Shown here piece after piece: positions 24,463 through 32,981 of a DNA stretch of 41,945 nucleotides (within the stretch, counting starts at the first letter, position 1; every line of letters starts with the position of its first letter). This DNA comes from Glo-17 sp964549735 (GTDB lineage: Bacteria > Krumholzibacteriota > Krumholzibacteriia > LZORAL124-64-63): the NCBI GenBank assembly GCA_964549735.1, contig CAZJWO010000017.1:1-41945 (forward strand), read 5' to 3'. The position numbers and the translations under genes are program-made. The notes beneath the pieces are model-generated. The model was not told the origin of the DNA, ran no database searches, and worked only from the letters and a program-made list of their open reading frames with translations.

Positions 24463-25608
24463 ATGGATCCCCTGCGCTTCCGCCCTCGCCGACGCCCCGC
24501 GATGCTGGCGTTCGTCGTCGCCTCGTGCCTGGCCGCCGCCGGTTGTGCGCCCGGCGTCGGCGAGGACAGCTCGCGGGAGGTCGCCCGCAACGTCCGCGTC
24601 ATGCCTCTGCAGACCGCGGCCGTGACCGAGTATCTCGAGCTGGCCGGACCTCTGCTGCCGGTCCGCGGCACGGATATCGGCAGCGAAGAAGCGGGCACGG
24701 TGGCGGCGATCGCCCGCGACAAGGGCGCGCGCGTGGCGGCCGGCGCGCCGGTCATCAGCCTGGACCGCCGCCTGCTCGCCGCCGAGCTGCAGGCGGCCAC
24801 GGCGATGCTCGAACTGCAGGAGTACAGCCACACGCAGACCGAGCAGATATTCGCGGCCGGCAAGATCAGCCGCCTCGACCTGTTGCAGTCGGCCGCCCAG
24901 CTCGCGCAGGCGCGCAGCCAGCTCGACGTGGCGCGGGCCCGTCACGACAGGGCGAGCATCAAGGCGCCTTTCGCCGGGCTGGTCGTCGCCCGCCATGTGG
25001 AGCCCGGCCAACTCGTGCTGCCCGGCATGGCGGTCGCGCGCATCGTCGATCCTTATGTGCTGAAGCTCAGCGGCGCGCTCACCGAGCAGGAAGTGGCCTG
25101 GGTGCACGAAGGCATGCCGGCGGTCATCACGCTCGCCGGCGCGAACCAGCCGGCGCCCGGCGTCGTGGCCTGGGTCGGTTTCGAAGCGGATCTGCAGACC
25201 GGGAAGTTCCCGGTCGACATCCACCTCGCGAATGCGGAGCTCGCGCACCGCGCCGGCGTGATCGGCCGCGCGCGGCTGACCAAGCGCACGACGGACAGTC
25301 TCGTGGTCATCCCGCGCGATGCGATCCTGCCGGGCGAGCGGCTGACCTATGTCTTCGTGGTCGAAGGCGAGCGAGCCCGCAAGCGGCAGATCACGCTCGG
25401 TCCCGATCAGGGGTTGCTGGTCGCGGTCCGGCAGGGACTCGCGCCTGGCGAGTTGCTGGTCGTTCGCGGCCAGCGCGCGTTGCGCGACGGCGGTCTGGTC
25501 CACGTCGCCGAACGCGTCGCCTTCGGCGACGGCACGACGGACGGCGATCCGGCAGCGATCCGGGCCGAAAGCGCCCTGCCTCGCGTCGTCGGGGAGGTGG
25601 GCCGATGA
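24463..25608 (+). CDS. RND efflux system periplasmic adaptor (membrane fusion protein), lipoprotein
   Basis: The 381-aa protein has a lipobox LAAAGC (Cys28), so it is predicted to be anchored in a membrane. The adaptor architecture is visible: a lipoyl half-motif near 67-90 (GTDIGSEEAGTVAAIARDKG), a short helical hairpin (about 105-165), the second lipoyl half IKAPFAGLVVARHVEPGQLV (about 167-186), a beta-barrel domain, and a membrane-proximal domain ending in VVIPRDAILPGERLTYVFVV. It couples the RND pump to the outer-membrane protein. The stop overlaps the pump start (ATGA). Confidence 0.9.
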   Translation: MDPLRFRPRRRPAMLAFVVASCLAAAGCAPGVGEDSSREVARNVRVMPLQTAAVTEYLELAGPLLPVRGTDIGSEEAGTVAAIARDKGARVAAGAPVISLDRRLLAAELQAATAMLELQEYSHTQTEQIFAAGKISRLDLLQSAAQLAQARSQLDVARARHDRASIKAPFAGLVVARHVEPGQLVLPGMAVARIVDPYVLKLSGALTEQEVAWVHEGMPAVITLAGANQPAPGVVAWVGFEADLQTGKFPVDIHLANAELAHRAGVIGRARLTKRTTDSLVVIPRDAILPGERLTYVFVVEGERARKRQITLGPDQGLLVAVRQGLAPGELLVVRGQRALRDGGLVHVAERVAFGDGTTDGDPAAIRAESALPRVVGEVGR

Positions 25609-28600
25609 AGATCACGACCGGGGCGATCCGGCGCTACCCGATGATCTTCGCCTTCATGGCGATCATCGCGATCATCGGCTACGACTCCTACCAGAGCCTG
25701 CCGCGCGAGTCGTCGCCGGACGTGAAGATCCCGTTCGTGATGGTCATGGCGCCGTACGCCGGCACTTCGCCCGCGGACATGGAGAACCTGGTCACCCGCA
25801 AGCTGGAGCGGGAGCTTAAGGGCCTGCCCGATCTCTACGAGATGACGAGCAGCTCCTACTACGGCATGTCGCAGATCGTCCTCGAGTTCACCAGCGACGT
25901 GGTCATGAGCGACGCCCTGCAGCGGGTGCGCGACCGGGTCGACATCGCCAAACCGCAGCTGCCCCAGGATACGCGCGAGGATCTGCTGATCATGGAGATC
26001 AGCGCGAGCGACTGGCCGATCATGCAGGTGACGCTCGCGGGCGATTACGACCTGTCGACGTTGAAGAAGACCGGCGAGGATCTGCAGGAGGCGCTCGAAC
26101 AGATTCGCGGCGTGCTGTCGGTCGATCTCGTGGGCGGGATCGAGCACGAGGTCCAGGTCCTGGTCGATCCGGAGCGCCTGGAGTTCCACGGGCTCGGCCT
26201 CGTCGACGTGCAGGACGCCATCTCCCTGCAGAACATGACCATTCCCGGCGGCAAGCTGCCGCTCGGCCAGTACGACTACCAGGTGCGGGTGCCGGGGGAG
26301 GTCGGCGAGGTCGCCGAGATCCTCGATTTCGTGATCAACGTCGGCGCGCCGACGCCCGTCTACATCCGCGACGTGGCCGAGGTGCGGTTCGGCGTCAAGG
26401 ACCGCACGACCATCTCGCGCGTCAACGGACGCGACGCCGTGAGCCTCCACGTCAAGAAGAGAGCGGGCGAGAACATCATCGCCATCGCCGACGAAGTGCG
26501 CGCGATCGTCGCGCGCCTGGCGCCGGCCTTCCCGCCGGGGACGGAGGTCACCATCCTCGGCGACCAATCGGCGGATATCCGCTCGATGCTCCACGACCTG
26601 GAGAACAACATCATCAGCGGTCTGATCCTCGTGGTCGCCGTCCTCTTCCTCTTCCTCGGCCTGACGAATTCGCTCTTCGTCGGCGTCGCCATCCCGTTCT
26701 CGATGCTGATCGCGTTCGCGGTCCTGCGCGGGCTGGGGATCACGCTCAACATGGTGGTCCTCTTCAGCCTGATCCTGGCCCTGGGCATGCTGGTGGACAA
26801 CGCGATCGTGATCGTCGAGAACATCTTCCGCCATCGCGGCCAAGGCAAGGACGCAGTCACGAGCTCCCGCGACGGCGCGAACCAGGTCTCGGGCGCCGTC
26901 ATCGCTTCGACGTTGACGACGCTCTGCGCGTTCGGCCCGTTGATCCTCTGGCCGGGCATCATGGGCGAGTTCATGAAGTACCTGCCCATCACGCTCATCA
27001 TCACGCTGGCGGCGTCCCTGCTCGTGGCTCTCGTCTTCAACCCGGTGCTCTGCTCGCGGTTCATGAAGGAGCCGCGGCCTGGCGGCGGCAGCACGAAGCT
27101 GGGCGACCTCCTGATGGGCTTTGGCCTGCGCACCTACGAACCGACCTTGCGCTGGGCGCTGCGGCGGCGGTGGCCGACGCTCGGCGCCGTCGTGGTGCTC
27201 TACATCGTCGCCAACGCGCTCTTCATCCGCTTCAATCACGGCGTCGAGCTGTTTCCCGAGATCGATCCCAACGTCGCCCAGGTCGTCATCGAGGCGCCGA
27301 GCGGCACGCGCATCGAGCTGACCGACAGCTACGCGCATCGCATCGAGGCCGCGGTGGCAGAGGTCGGCGACCTCGTGGCCTACACGACGGCCGTCGGCGT
27401 CGCCATGGGCGACATGGGGGGCGGCGAATCGGCGCCCTCGCATCAGGCGCTCGTGCAATTCGAGTTCGTCGACAAGATCGACCGCGCGCGTTCGTCGCAC
27501 GCGGCGCTCGACGATCTGCGACAGCAACTCGTCGATTTCGCAGGCGCGGCGATCACCGTCGAGCAGCGCGAGGAAGGTCCGCCGACAGGCAAGCCGGTGA
27601 ACATCGAGATCAAGGGCGACGACTTCGAGCTGCTTGGCGAACTGGCCCGCGAGATCCGCGAGCACATCAGCGGTCTGCCCGGCCTCATCAACATCCAGGA
27701 CAATTATGACCGCGACCTGCCGGAAGTCGTGTTGCGGATGGATGTGGAGAAGGCGGCTCGGTACGGACTGCGCACCTGGGACATCGCCGGCACGGTGCGC
27801 ACCGCGCTGCACGGCGCGGAAACCGCCAAGTTCCGCATCGGCGAGGACGAGTTCGACATCGTCGTCCGCTACCAGCAACCGTACCGGCGCAAGCTCGAGG
27901 ACCTGCGGACCGCGACGATCTTCTACGAGGGCAATTCCATTCCCATCGCCGCGTTCGCCGATCTCGAGTACCAGACCGCCCTGGCCGCCGTGCGGCGTAT
28001 CGACGGCGTGCGGACCGTGACGGTCTCGGCGGAGGCGGCCCCGGGATTCAATGCCAACGCCCTGCTCCGCCAGGTGCGGACGGAGCTGCGCGACTTGGCT
28101 CTGCCGGCTGGCTACACGCTCGCCTACACGGGCGAGAGCCGCTATCAGGACGAGGCCGAGGAGTTCCTCTCCGACGCCTTCGCCGTGGCCATCATGCTGA
28201 TCCTGCTGGTGTTGATCTCCCAATTCGGCTCGGTCACGCAACCGCTCATCATCATCGCCAGCGTGCTGCTCTCGCTGATCGGCGTCTTCGCCGGTTTGCT
28301 GGTCACGGGTCTGCCGTTCGGCATCATCATGACCGGCGTCGGCGTCATTTCCCTCGCGGGCATCGTCGTCAACAACGCCATCGTGCTGATGACCTACATC
28401 AACCAACTCCGCGAACGCGGGCTCGATCTGCAAGACGCGATCATCCGGGCGGGGACGACCCGTTTCCGGCCGGTCGTCCTGACGGCGGTGACCACGATCC
28501 TGGGCCTGATCCCTTTGACGACGGGATTCACCATCGATTTCGCGCGCCTCTTCGCCGGCGACTGGGGGCGGGTCGTCGTCATCGGCGGCGAGTCCAGCCA

Positions 28601-28757
28601 GTGGTGGGCGCCGATGGGGGTGGCGGTCATCTGGGGATTGGGCGTCGCCACCTTCCTGACGCTCATCGTCGTGCCGGTCATGTACGCGACGCTCGAGCAG
28701 ATGAAGGCGACCGCCGCACGCCGGGTCCAGGGGCTGCGCCGGCGGCCGACCGCGTGA
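25605..28757 (+). CDS. RND efflux transporter permease subunit
   Basis: The 1050-aa AcrB/MMPL-like pump has the standard two-fold plan. TM1 is at about 10-28, a large periplasmic loop follows, TM2-6 lie around 328-480, TM7 near 545, a second loop follows, and TM8-12 lie around 870-1030. TM4 contains LGMLVDNAIVIVENIF: the proton-relay position is Asp388-Asn389, not the Asp-Asp of AcrB, a variant seen in other RND branches. A hydrophilic insert between TM11 and TM12 (GDWGRVVVIGGESSQWW) is characteristic of a subgroup of environmental RND pumps. It is the last gene of the operon. Its stop lies 15 bp from that of the convergent deiminase gene. Confidence 0.92.
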   Translation: MKITTGAIRRYPMIFAFMAIIAIIGYDSYQSLPRESSPDVKIPFVMVMAPYAGTSPADMENLVTRKLERELKGLPDLYEMTSSSYYGMSQIVLEFTSDVVMSDALQRVRDRVDIAKPQLPQDTREDLLIMEISASDWPIMQVTLAGDYDLSTLKKTGEDLQEALEQIRGVLSVDLVGGIEHEVQVLVDPERLEFHGLGLVDVQDAISLQNMTIPGGKLPLGQYDYQVRVPGEVGEVAEILDFVINVGAPTPVYIRDVAEVRFGVKDRTTISRVNGRDAVSLHVKKRAGENIIAIADEVRAIVARLAPAFPPGTEVTILGDQSADIRSMLHDLENNIISGLILVVAVLFLFLGLTNSLFVGVAIPFSMLIAFAVLRGLGITLNMVVLFSLILALGMLVDNAIVIVENIFRHRGQGKDAVTSSRDGANQVSGAVIASTLTTLCAFGPLILWPGIMGEFMKYLPITLIITLAASLLVALVFNPVLCSRFMKEPRPGGGSTKLGDLLMGFGLRTYEPTLRWALRRRWPTLGAVVVLYIVANALFIRFNHGVELFPEIDPNVAQVVIEAPSGTRIELTDSYAHRIEAAVAEVGDLVAYTTAVGVAMGDMGGGESAPSHQALVQFEFVDKIDRARSSHAALDDLRQQLVDFAGAAITVEQREEGPPTGKPVNIEIKGDDFELLGELAREIREHISGLPGLINIQDNYDRDLPEVVLRMDVEKAARYGLRTWDIAGTVRTALHGAETAKFRIGEDEFDIVVRYQQPYRRKLEDLRTATIFYEGNSIPIAAFADLEYQTALAAVRRIDGVRTVTVSAEAAPGFNANALLRQVRTELRDLALPAGYTLAYTGESRYQDEAEEFLSDAFAVAIMLILLVLISQFGSVTQPLIIIASVLLSLIGVFAGLLVTGLPFGIIMTGVGVISLAGIVVNNAIVLMTYINQLRERGLDLQDAIIRAGTTRFRPVVLTAVTTILGLIPLTTGFTIDFARLFAGDWGRVVVIGGESSQWWAPMGVAVIWGLGVATFLTLIVVPVMYATLEQMKATAARRVQGLRRRPTA

Positions 28758-28776
28758 CCCCGCGGTGGCGGGTCAC
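28754..28776. terminator. Hairpin spanning two convergent stop codons
   Basis: GTGACC-CCGC (28754-28763) pairs with GCGG-GTCAC (28768-28776) with one bulged base and a 4-nt loop. It includes the last bases of both the RND and deiminase reading frames. No T-run is seen on either side, so it may be a shared bidirectional terminator or chance. Confidence 0.35.
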
Positions 28777-30560
28777 TTGACGAGCGTGGCGGTCCGCGTG
28801 TACTGCAGCCCGGCGGCCCGCAGCAGGTAGCGGTAGGTGCCGGCCGCCACGGCGCGGCCGCTATCGTCGGTGCCGTCCCAGAAGACCTCGGTCGTGCCGG
28901 CCGCACAGACGCCGTCGATCAAGGTGCGCACGAGGCGGCCGCGCTGATCCAGCACCAGCAGGCGCGCGTGGTCGGCCGCTGCGAGATCGAAGCGGAACGT
29001 AGTCCCCGGGTTGAAGGGGTTGGGGTAGTTCGCCTGCAGGGCCGCCGCCGCCGCCGGCGGGGCCGCGGCGGAGAGCGCGCCCTGGTGCAGGAAACGGTAC
29101 CAGTGCGCCGGCGCCACGCGCGGCATCGCGGCCGTCCGGCCGCTGGCATCGGCGGCGCCGACATAGTAGTGGGTCGTATCGGTGACGGCGGGCGCGGGGA
29201 TCGCGGCGGCATAGGTCCAGTCGGCGCCTGCCGGCTCGAGCGGCGTCTCTTGCCAGGCGCCGCCGCCGTGCCGCCAGTGCAAGGTCGCCGCCGTGAGGTC
29301 GTGGCTGCTGTGGGCGCGGATGTGGACCGTGACGGCGACGGGCTGGCTCGGTTGGTCCGCGACGACCGGGATGTGCGCGATGCGCAACATGCCGGCGTCC
29401 TTGACGCCCTTGGTGCGGCAATGCAGCGCGTCGTCCGTCAGGAAGCCGCCATAGGTGTAGCCGCGTACGTCGTAGCCGGGGGCCGCCTGGCGGTAGACCT
29501 CCAGCGCGGCCTCGTCGTAGGTGACGTTGCCGAAGAGAGGCACGTAGAGGCGCCGGTTCAGGATCAGGCTGTTCGTGTAGCTGGCCGGGTTGCCGCTGCC
29601 GATATTGTAGCAGTACACGCGCCAGACGCGGTAGTTGCGCCCCGTCGACGCCGTGAGGCTCGCCATGAGCGTCGCGCGCTGGTTGAGCGGGGCGTAGGTG
29701 TGATGCGCCGGCCAGACGTCCTTCACCAGGACGGTTTCCTCGTCGAGCCACTTCGCCCAGGTGTCGATGTGGTGGATGCCGCCAGACTCGATGTACTCCA
29801 TGACCTGATAATCCTCGATCCCGTAGTACGCGAACATGAGCTGATCGACCGCGGCCTGATTCAGGCCATTGTTGCTCGCGGCCTCATCGTAGACCAGGCG
29901 GGTCGACGCGCCGATGTGCGCGCCGTCGGTCATGTAATTGCCGCCCGTGTGATACATGTCGTGGCTATGGACCGGCATGCCGACCTGCTGCGCGAAATAG
30001 ATCGGGATGAGGTTGTCGTTCGGGCGCCAGGGCCGGTTGTAGGTGTGGTCGATGATCGCGATCTGGCCGGCGCCGTCGAAGACGTACCAGGGGCCGTAGT
30101 CGCGCGTCCAGATCGAGTCGTTGGCCCGCACGAGGAACTGCACCTTGTCCATGTCGACGCCGTTGGCGGCCAGGTTGGTCTGCGCCTGCGCCTCGTAGGT
30201 GCTCGATACGATGACGTGCAGGGTCACGTCGTCATCGAAATCGCGCAGCAGGTTGTAGGGCAGGCCGAGGGGATAGCGGATCAGCACGCCCGTGCAGGGT
30301 TCCCATTCGGCGCAGTTGCGCACCGGCGCCAGCGGCGGCGGATCGGCCAACCGGGCGCGCGCGGGCATCGCGTCGGCACGGTCCTGCCAGTAGAGCCTCT
30401 CGGCGACCGTCTCCTGCCGCGGCAGCAGCGGCTCGAGCCCGTCGACGTCCCACTCGCGCGCCTCGGCGGCCAGTCCGGGCGCGGGATTCGCCGCGGCCGC
30501 CGAGATCACGGCCAGGCACCGGATCAGCAGACTGGCGGCCAGCAAATGCGAGTGTTTCAC
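28773..30560 (-). CDS. Secreted peptidylarginine deiminase-like (PPAD-type) enzyme with FlgD-like sorting domain
   Basis: The 595-aa protein starts at a GTG with GGAG 6 nt upstream. It has a signal peptide (about 1-30) and a guanidino-deiminase catalytic domain (about 80-395). The catalytic set of bacterial PAD is in place: Asp154 in WTRDYGPWYV, His264 and Asp266 in GGIHHIDTWAKW, Cys381 in DALHCRTKGV. NPASYTNSLILNRRLYVP matches the PPAD/agmatine-deiminase core. An Ig-like module follows (about 400-500), then a FlgD-type C-terminal domain beginning with NYPNPFNPGTTF, typical of secreted proteins in FCB-group bacteria. It probably converts arginine to citrulline outside the cell. Agmatine as substrate is the main alternative. 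Confidence 0.85.
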   Translation of the reverse strand: MKHSHLLAASLLIRCLAVISAAAANPAPGLAAEAREWDVDGLEPLLPRQETVAERLYWQDRADAMPARARLADPPPLAPVRNCAEWEPCTGVLIRYPLGLPYNLLRDFDDDVTLHVIVSSTYEAQAQTNLAANGVDMDKVQFLVRANDSIWTRDYGPWYVFDGAGQIAIIDHTYNRPWRPNDNLIPIYFAQQVGMPVHSHDMYHTGGNYMTDGAHIGASTRLVYDEAASNNGLNQAAVDQLMFAYYGIEDYQVMEYIESGGIHHIDTWAKWLDEETVLVKDVWPAHHTYAPLNQRATLMASLTASTGRNYRVWRVYCYNIGSGNPASYTNSLILNRRLYVPLFGNVTYDEAALEVYRQAAPGYDVRGYTYGGFLTDDALHCRTKGVKDAGMLRIAHIPVVADQPSQPVAVTVHIRAHSSHDLTAATLHWRHGGGAWQETPLEPAGADWTYAAAIPAPAVTDTTHYYVGAADASGRTAAMPRVAPAHWYRFLHQGALSAAAPPAAAAALQANYPNPFNPGTTFRFDLAAADHARLLVLDQRGRLVRTLIDGVCAAGTTEVFWDGTDDSGRAVAAGTYRYLLRAAGLQYTRTATLVK

Positions 30561-30639
30561 GATCGACTCCTCATCTTGCGTCCGGATCTGGGGGCCGGGC
30601 GCGACGCACCCGGGGCGCCGCACGACCATGCGGGACTTC

Positions 30640-30648
30640 ATTATAACA
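30640..30648 (-). promoter_or_regulatory. Extended -10 promoter of the deiminase gene
   Basis: On the minus strand TGTTATAAT combines the extended-10 TG with a perfect TATAAT, about 80 nt before the GTG start. There is no clear -35 box, as expected for an extended -10 promoter. Confidence 0.55.
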
Positions 30649-30723
30649 TGCCGGATCGTCGCTCGGGTGCGGTTTTTTGCCGGCGCGCGACGGGCTCGCT
30701 GCGCGCGACGCGCGCTATCGTGC

Positions 30724-30752
30724 TTGGCCGGCCGGCGGCCGCGCGCTACCAT
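30724..30752 (+). promoter_or_regulatory. Candidate promoter of the GlmU-like gene
   Basis: TTGGCC (30724-30729), a 17-bp spacer and TACCAT (30747-30752) lie 44 nt before the GTG. The -10 hexamer is the same as that of tRNA-Leu. Confidence 0.45.
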
Positions 30753-30796
30753 GCGCGTCGGGACGGCCAGGGCGGCGGCGTCGCGAGGAGGTCGAG

Positions 30797-32155
30797 GTGT
30801 CCACGCTTCCGGTGATCTTCGAGGACGAGAGCTTGACGGGTTTCCGGCCGCTGGCCTGGAGCCAGCCCGTCTGCGAGCTGCGGATCGGATTGCTCAATCT
30901 GAGGGAACGCCTGCGGCACGTGACCGGTCAAGAACCAGTGCTGCTGCTGCGCGACGTCCTCGGCGAGATGGCGGCGGCGCACGGGCATCCGCTGGGCCTG
31001 GCCAAGCCTCGCCGGCACGTCGCGGCCGGCGGCAGGCTCCTGCTGGTTTCGGGGCGCATCGGAGCCGGCTGGCAGCTGCTGCGCGAAGCCTGGCAGGCGC
31101 CGGCGGACGAGGACCTCGCCTGGCGGGACGATTGCGGCTGGCTGGCGTTGAGCGCAAGCGGAGAATATGCCCAGGCGCTGCTATCTTCGTGGGAAGAATG
31201 GCAACGCGGGGCGAAGGATAGCGGCTGCTGGCGCGCCGAGAGCGTCCGTCCGCCGGCCTGGCAAGCGCCGGTCGCGGCCGTCGCCGGTCAGGTGACCGGC
31301 GCCTGCCGGCGCATCTGGGACCTCGTGCCGGCGACCGCGGCGGCGATACGCGAGGACCTTTCGCAACTGGGGCGATGCCTGCCGGCGCGACGGATCTGGG
31401 GCGCCCTGCCGCTGGATGGAACGCAAGCTCCCTGGGCGGCGGCGGTCGACCTCGCGCCGTGGCACGACGTGGCGCGGCCCGAGATCCAGGTCACGGGCGG
31501 CGGCACGTTCCTCGTGGGGCCGGGCTGCGATCTGGCGGCGGGCGTCTCGGTCGACACCAGTCGCGGCGCGGTGGTGCTCGGTCGCGACGTGCGCGTCCTG
31601 CCGCACAGCTACCTCGAAGGCCCGCTCTACATCGGCAGCGGCAGCCTCGTGAAGGCCGGCGCCGCGATCTACGGCGAGACCTCGCTCGGCGCGGTCAGCC
31701 GCGTCGGTGGCGAGATCGCCGAGAGCACGTTCCTGGATTTGACGAACAAGCAGCACGAGGGATTCATCGGGCATGCCTACCTCGGCAGCTGGTGCAACCT
31801 GGGCGCCATGACGACCTGCAGCGACCTGAAGAACACCTATGGCACGGTACGGGTCGATCTGGGCGACGGACCGCAGGACTCGCAGCAGCGCTTCGTCGGA
31901 CTGCTCATGGGGGAGCACGGCAAGACCGCGATCGGCACGCTGTTCAACACGGCGACGGTCGTGGGTTTCGCCAGCAACGTGTTCGGCGGCGGCTTTCCCG
32001 CCAAGCACCTGCCATGCTTCACTTGGGGCGATGGCTCCGGCGCGACGCGGCAGGATCCGGAGCGGGCGCTCGCGACCGCGCGCACGGTCATGTCGAGGCG
32101 CGGCTGCCGGTTGACGACCGGCCACGAGCAGATCTTCCGCTATCTGGCCGGCTGA
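30797..32155 (+). CDS. GlmU-family protein (alternative bacterial nucleotidyltransferase/acyltransferase type)
   Basis: The 452-aa protein matches the 'alternative' GlmU family of Bacteroidetes and relatives. The N-terminal part is nucleotidyltransferase-like (PVIFEDESLTGFRPLAWSQP, with ELRIGLLNLRERL). The C-terminal part is a left-handed beta-helix with hexapeptide-type turns: GPGCDLAAGVSVDTSRGAVV, GPLYIGSGSLVKAGAAIYGE and GHAYLGSWCNLGAMTTCSDL. A C-terminal NTATVVGFASNVFGGGFPAK segment is also typical. It is expected to make UDP-GlcNAc or another activated sugar, but its exact reaction is unproven. I chose the GTG at 30797 with AGGAGG upstream; the open frame continues 40 codons further without a better start. 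UDP-GlcNAc feeds lipid A, murein and bacillithiol. Confidence 0.82.
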   Translation: MSTLPVIFEDESLTGFRPLAWSQPVCELRIGLLNLRERLRHVTGQEPVLLLRDVLGEMAAAHGHPLGLAKPRRHVAAGGRLLLVSGRIGAGWQLLREAWQAPADEDLAWRDDCGWLALSASGEYAQALLSSWEEWQRGAKDSGCWRAESVRPPAWQAPVAAVAGQVTGACRRIWDLVPATAAAIREDLSQLGRCLPARRIWGALPLDGTQAPWAAAVDLAPWHDVARPEIQVTGGGTFLVGPGCDLAAGVSVDTSRGAVVLGRDVRVLPHSYLEGPLYIGSGSLVKAGAAIYGETSLGAVSRVGGEIAESTFLDLTNKQHEGFIGHAYLGSWCNLGAMTTCSDLKNTYGTVRVDLGDGPQDSQQRFVGLLMGEHGKTAIGTLFNTATVVGFASNVFGGGFPAKHLPCFTWGDGSGATRQDPERALATARTVMSRRGCRLTTGHEQIFRYLAG

Positions 32156-32187
32156 GACCCGGCAGTCTGCGGCGGTCCGGCCGGGGT

Positions 32188-32208
32188 CGGCGGGCATTCT
32201 GCCCGCCG
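32188..32208 (+). terminator. Hairpin after the GlmU-like gene
   Basis: CGGCGGGCA and TGCCCGCCG form a perfect 9-bp stem with a TTC loop, 32 bp after the stop. No T-run follows, so termination is uncertain. Confidence 0.4.
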
Positions 32209-32349
32209 CGCCGATCGAGCCTCAGCCGGGTCGCCTGCGAAGCACTCGCCTCTGTGCCCACAATGCGTTGCTATCAAATAATATATGTGGCCGATGCGCG
32301 CGGTGGCGCGGCATGCGGTCGCTGGCCCGATTGTTGATCCTGACCTCAC

Positions 32350-32453
32350 AAAATGTTTCCTGACCCGTTCGCGATTGGCCTCCCGGCTGCCTGCAAACGA
32401 TGACCTGCAAGCAATCCAGGGAGCGCCACACGGCGGTGTCCGGGAAACATTTT
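32350..32453. repeat. Spaced inverted repeat upstream of the HU gene
   Basis: AAAATGTTTCC (32350-32360) and its exact reverse complement GGAAACATTTT (32443-32453) lie 82 bp apart. Similarity extends imperfectly a few bases on each side. It could be paired regulator sites, the ends of a small non-autonomous element, or the base of a long hairpin. Confidence 0.5.
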
Positions 32454-32481
32454 CTTTTGCAAACTGCTGTATTCAAAGCAA

Positions 32482-32510
32482 TTGACACGGATATCGCGCT
32501 GTGTTAGGTT
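32482..32510 (+). promoter_or_regulatory. Promoter of the HU gene
   Basis: A perfect TTGACA (32482-32487), a 17-bp spacer and TAGGTT (32505-32510) lie 66 nt before the HU start, below an AT-rich stretch that could act as an UP element. Confidence 0.55.
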
Positions 32511-32576
32511 TGTGCCGGCAAGAGAATCGCGGCCGCCGCCGGCGGGTCCGGAGCGCACAGCACGGGGAGCCAGGGC

Positions 32577-32864
32577 ATGACCAAGGCAGAACTGGTCGAG
32601 TTGATCGTCAAGGAAACGGGCATCAGCAAGAAGGACACGGGCACGATCGTCAACCTGATCCTGGACAATATCGGCCGGGCCTTGATCAGCAACGACAAGG
32701 TCGAGTTGCGGGGGTTCGGCAGCTTCAAGGTCAAGCAGCGGCGCTCCCGGCAGGCCCGCAATCCGCGGACCGGCGATTCGGTGATGGTTCCCCATAAGCG
32801 GGTCCCGTACTTCAAGGCATCCAACGAACTCAAGGCCCGGCTGAACGAGCCGGGGCAAGACTGA
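32577..32864 (+). CDS. HU-family DNA-binding protein
   Basis: The 95-aa protein is a standard HU/IHF-type nucleoid protein that bends and compacts DNA as a dimer. The N-terminal helices MTKAELVELIVKETGISKKD are typical, followed by VELRGFGSFKVKQRRSRQAR and the DNA-binding arm with RNPRTGDSV. The Asn-Pro at the tip intercalates in DNA. The C-terminus KRVPYFKASNELKARLN matches HU. A GGGAG site precedes the ATG. It has its own promoter and is followed by the tiny mS38-like gene with a separate promoter. Confidence 0.95.
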   Translation: MTKAELVELIVKETGISKKDTGTIVNLILDNIGRALISNDKVELRGFGSFKVKQRRSRQARNPRTGDSVMVPHKRVPYFKASNELKARLNEPGQD

Positions 32865-32868
32865 CGGG

Positions 32869-32897
32869 TTGTGCTGGCCGGCGGCGGCGGCTAGATT
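32869..32897 (+). promoter_or_regulatory. Promoter of the mS38-like gene
   Basis: TTGTGC (32869-32874), a 17-bp spacer and TAGATT (32892-32897) begin 5 bp after the HU stop, 85 nt before the next start. Confidence 0.5.
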
Positions 32898-32981
32898 AGG
32901 CGCCGCGCGACTGCCAGCCGCGGCGGGCCGACCCGCCGTGCGGCGACCCCACGTACCCGAGCGAAGAAAGGTCTGGCTCAC

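Larger units (their letters stand above)
32156..32576. other. 421-bp intergenic region with AT-rich patches
   Basis: This is the only gene-free stretch above 300 bp. It holds the hairpin after the GlmU-like gene, an AT-rich patch (CAAATAATATATG near 32275), an 11-bp inverted repeat 82 bp apart, and the HU promoter at its end. No protein or RNA gene was recognised. Its base composition is clearly lower in GC than the neighbouring genes. Confidence 0.6.

Noticed and set aside
25407..28433. A 1008-codon minus-strand frame opposite the RND pump
   Set aside because: Long antisense frames are common in high-GC genes because stop codons are rare. Its composition (many His, Arg, Asp) is an artefact and no family motifs appear.
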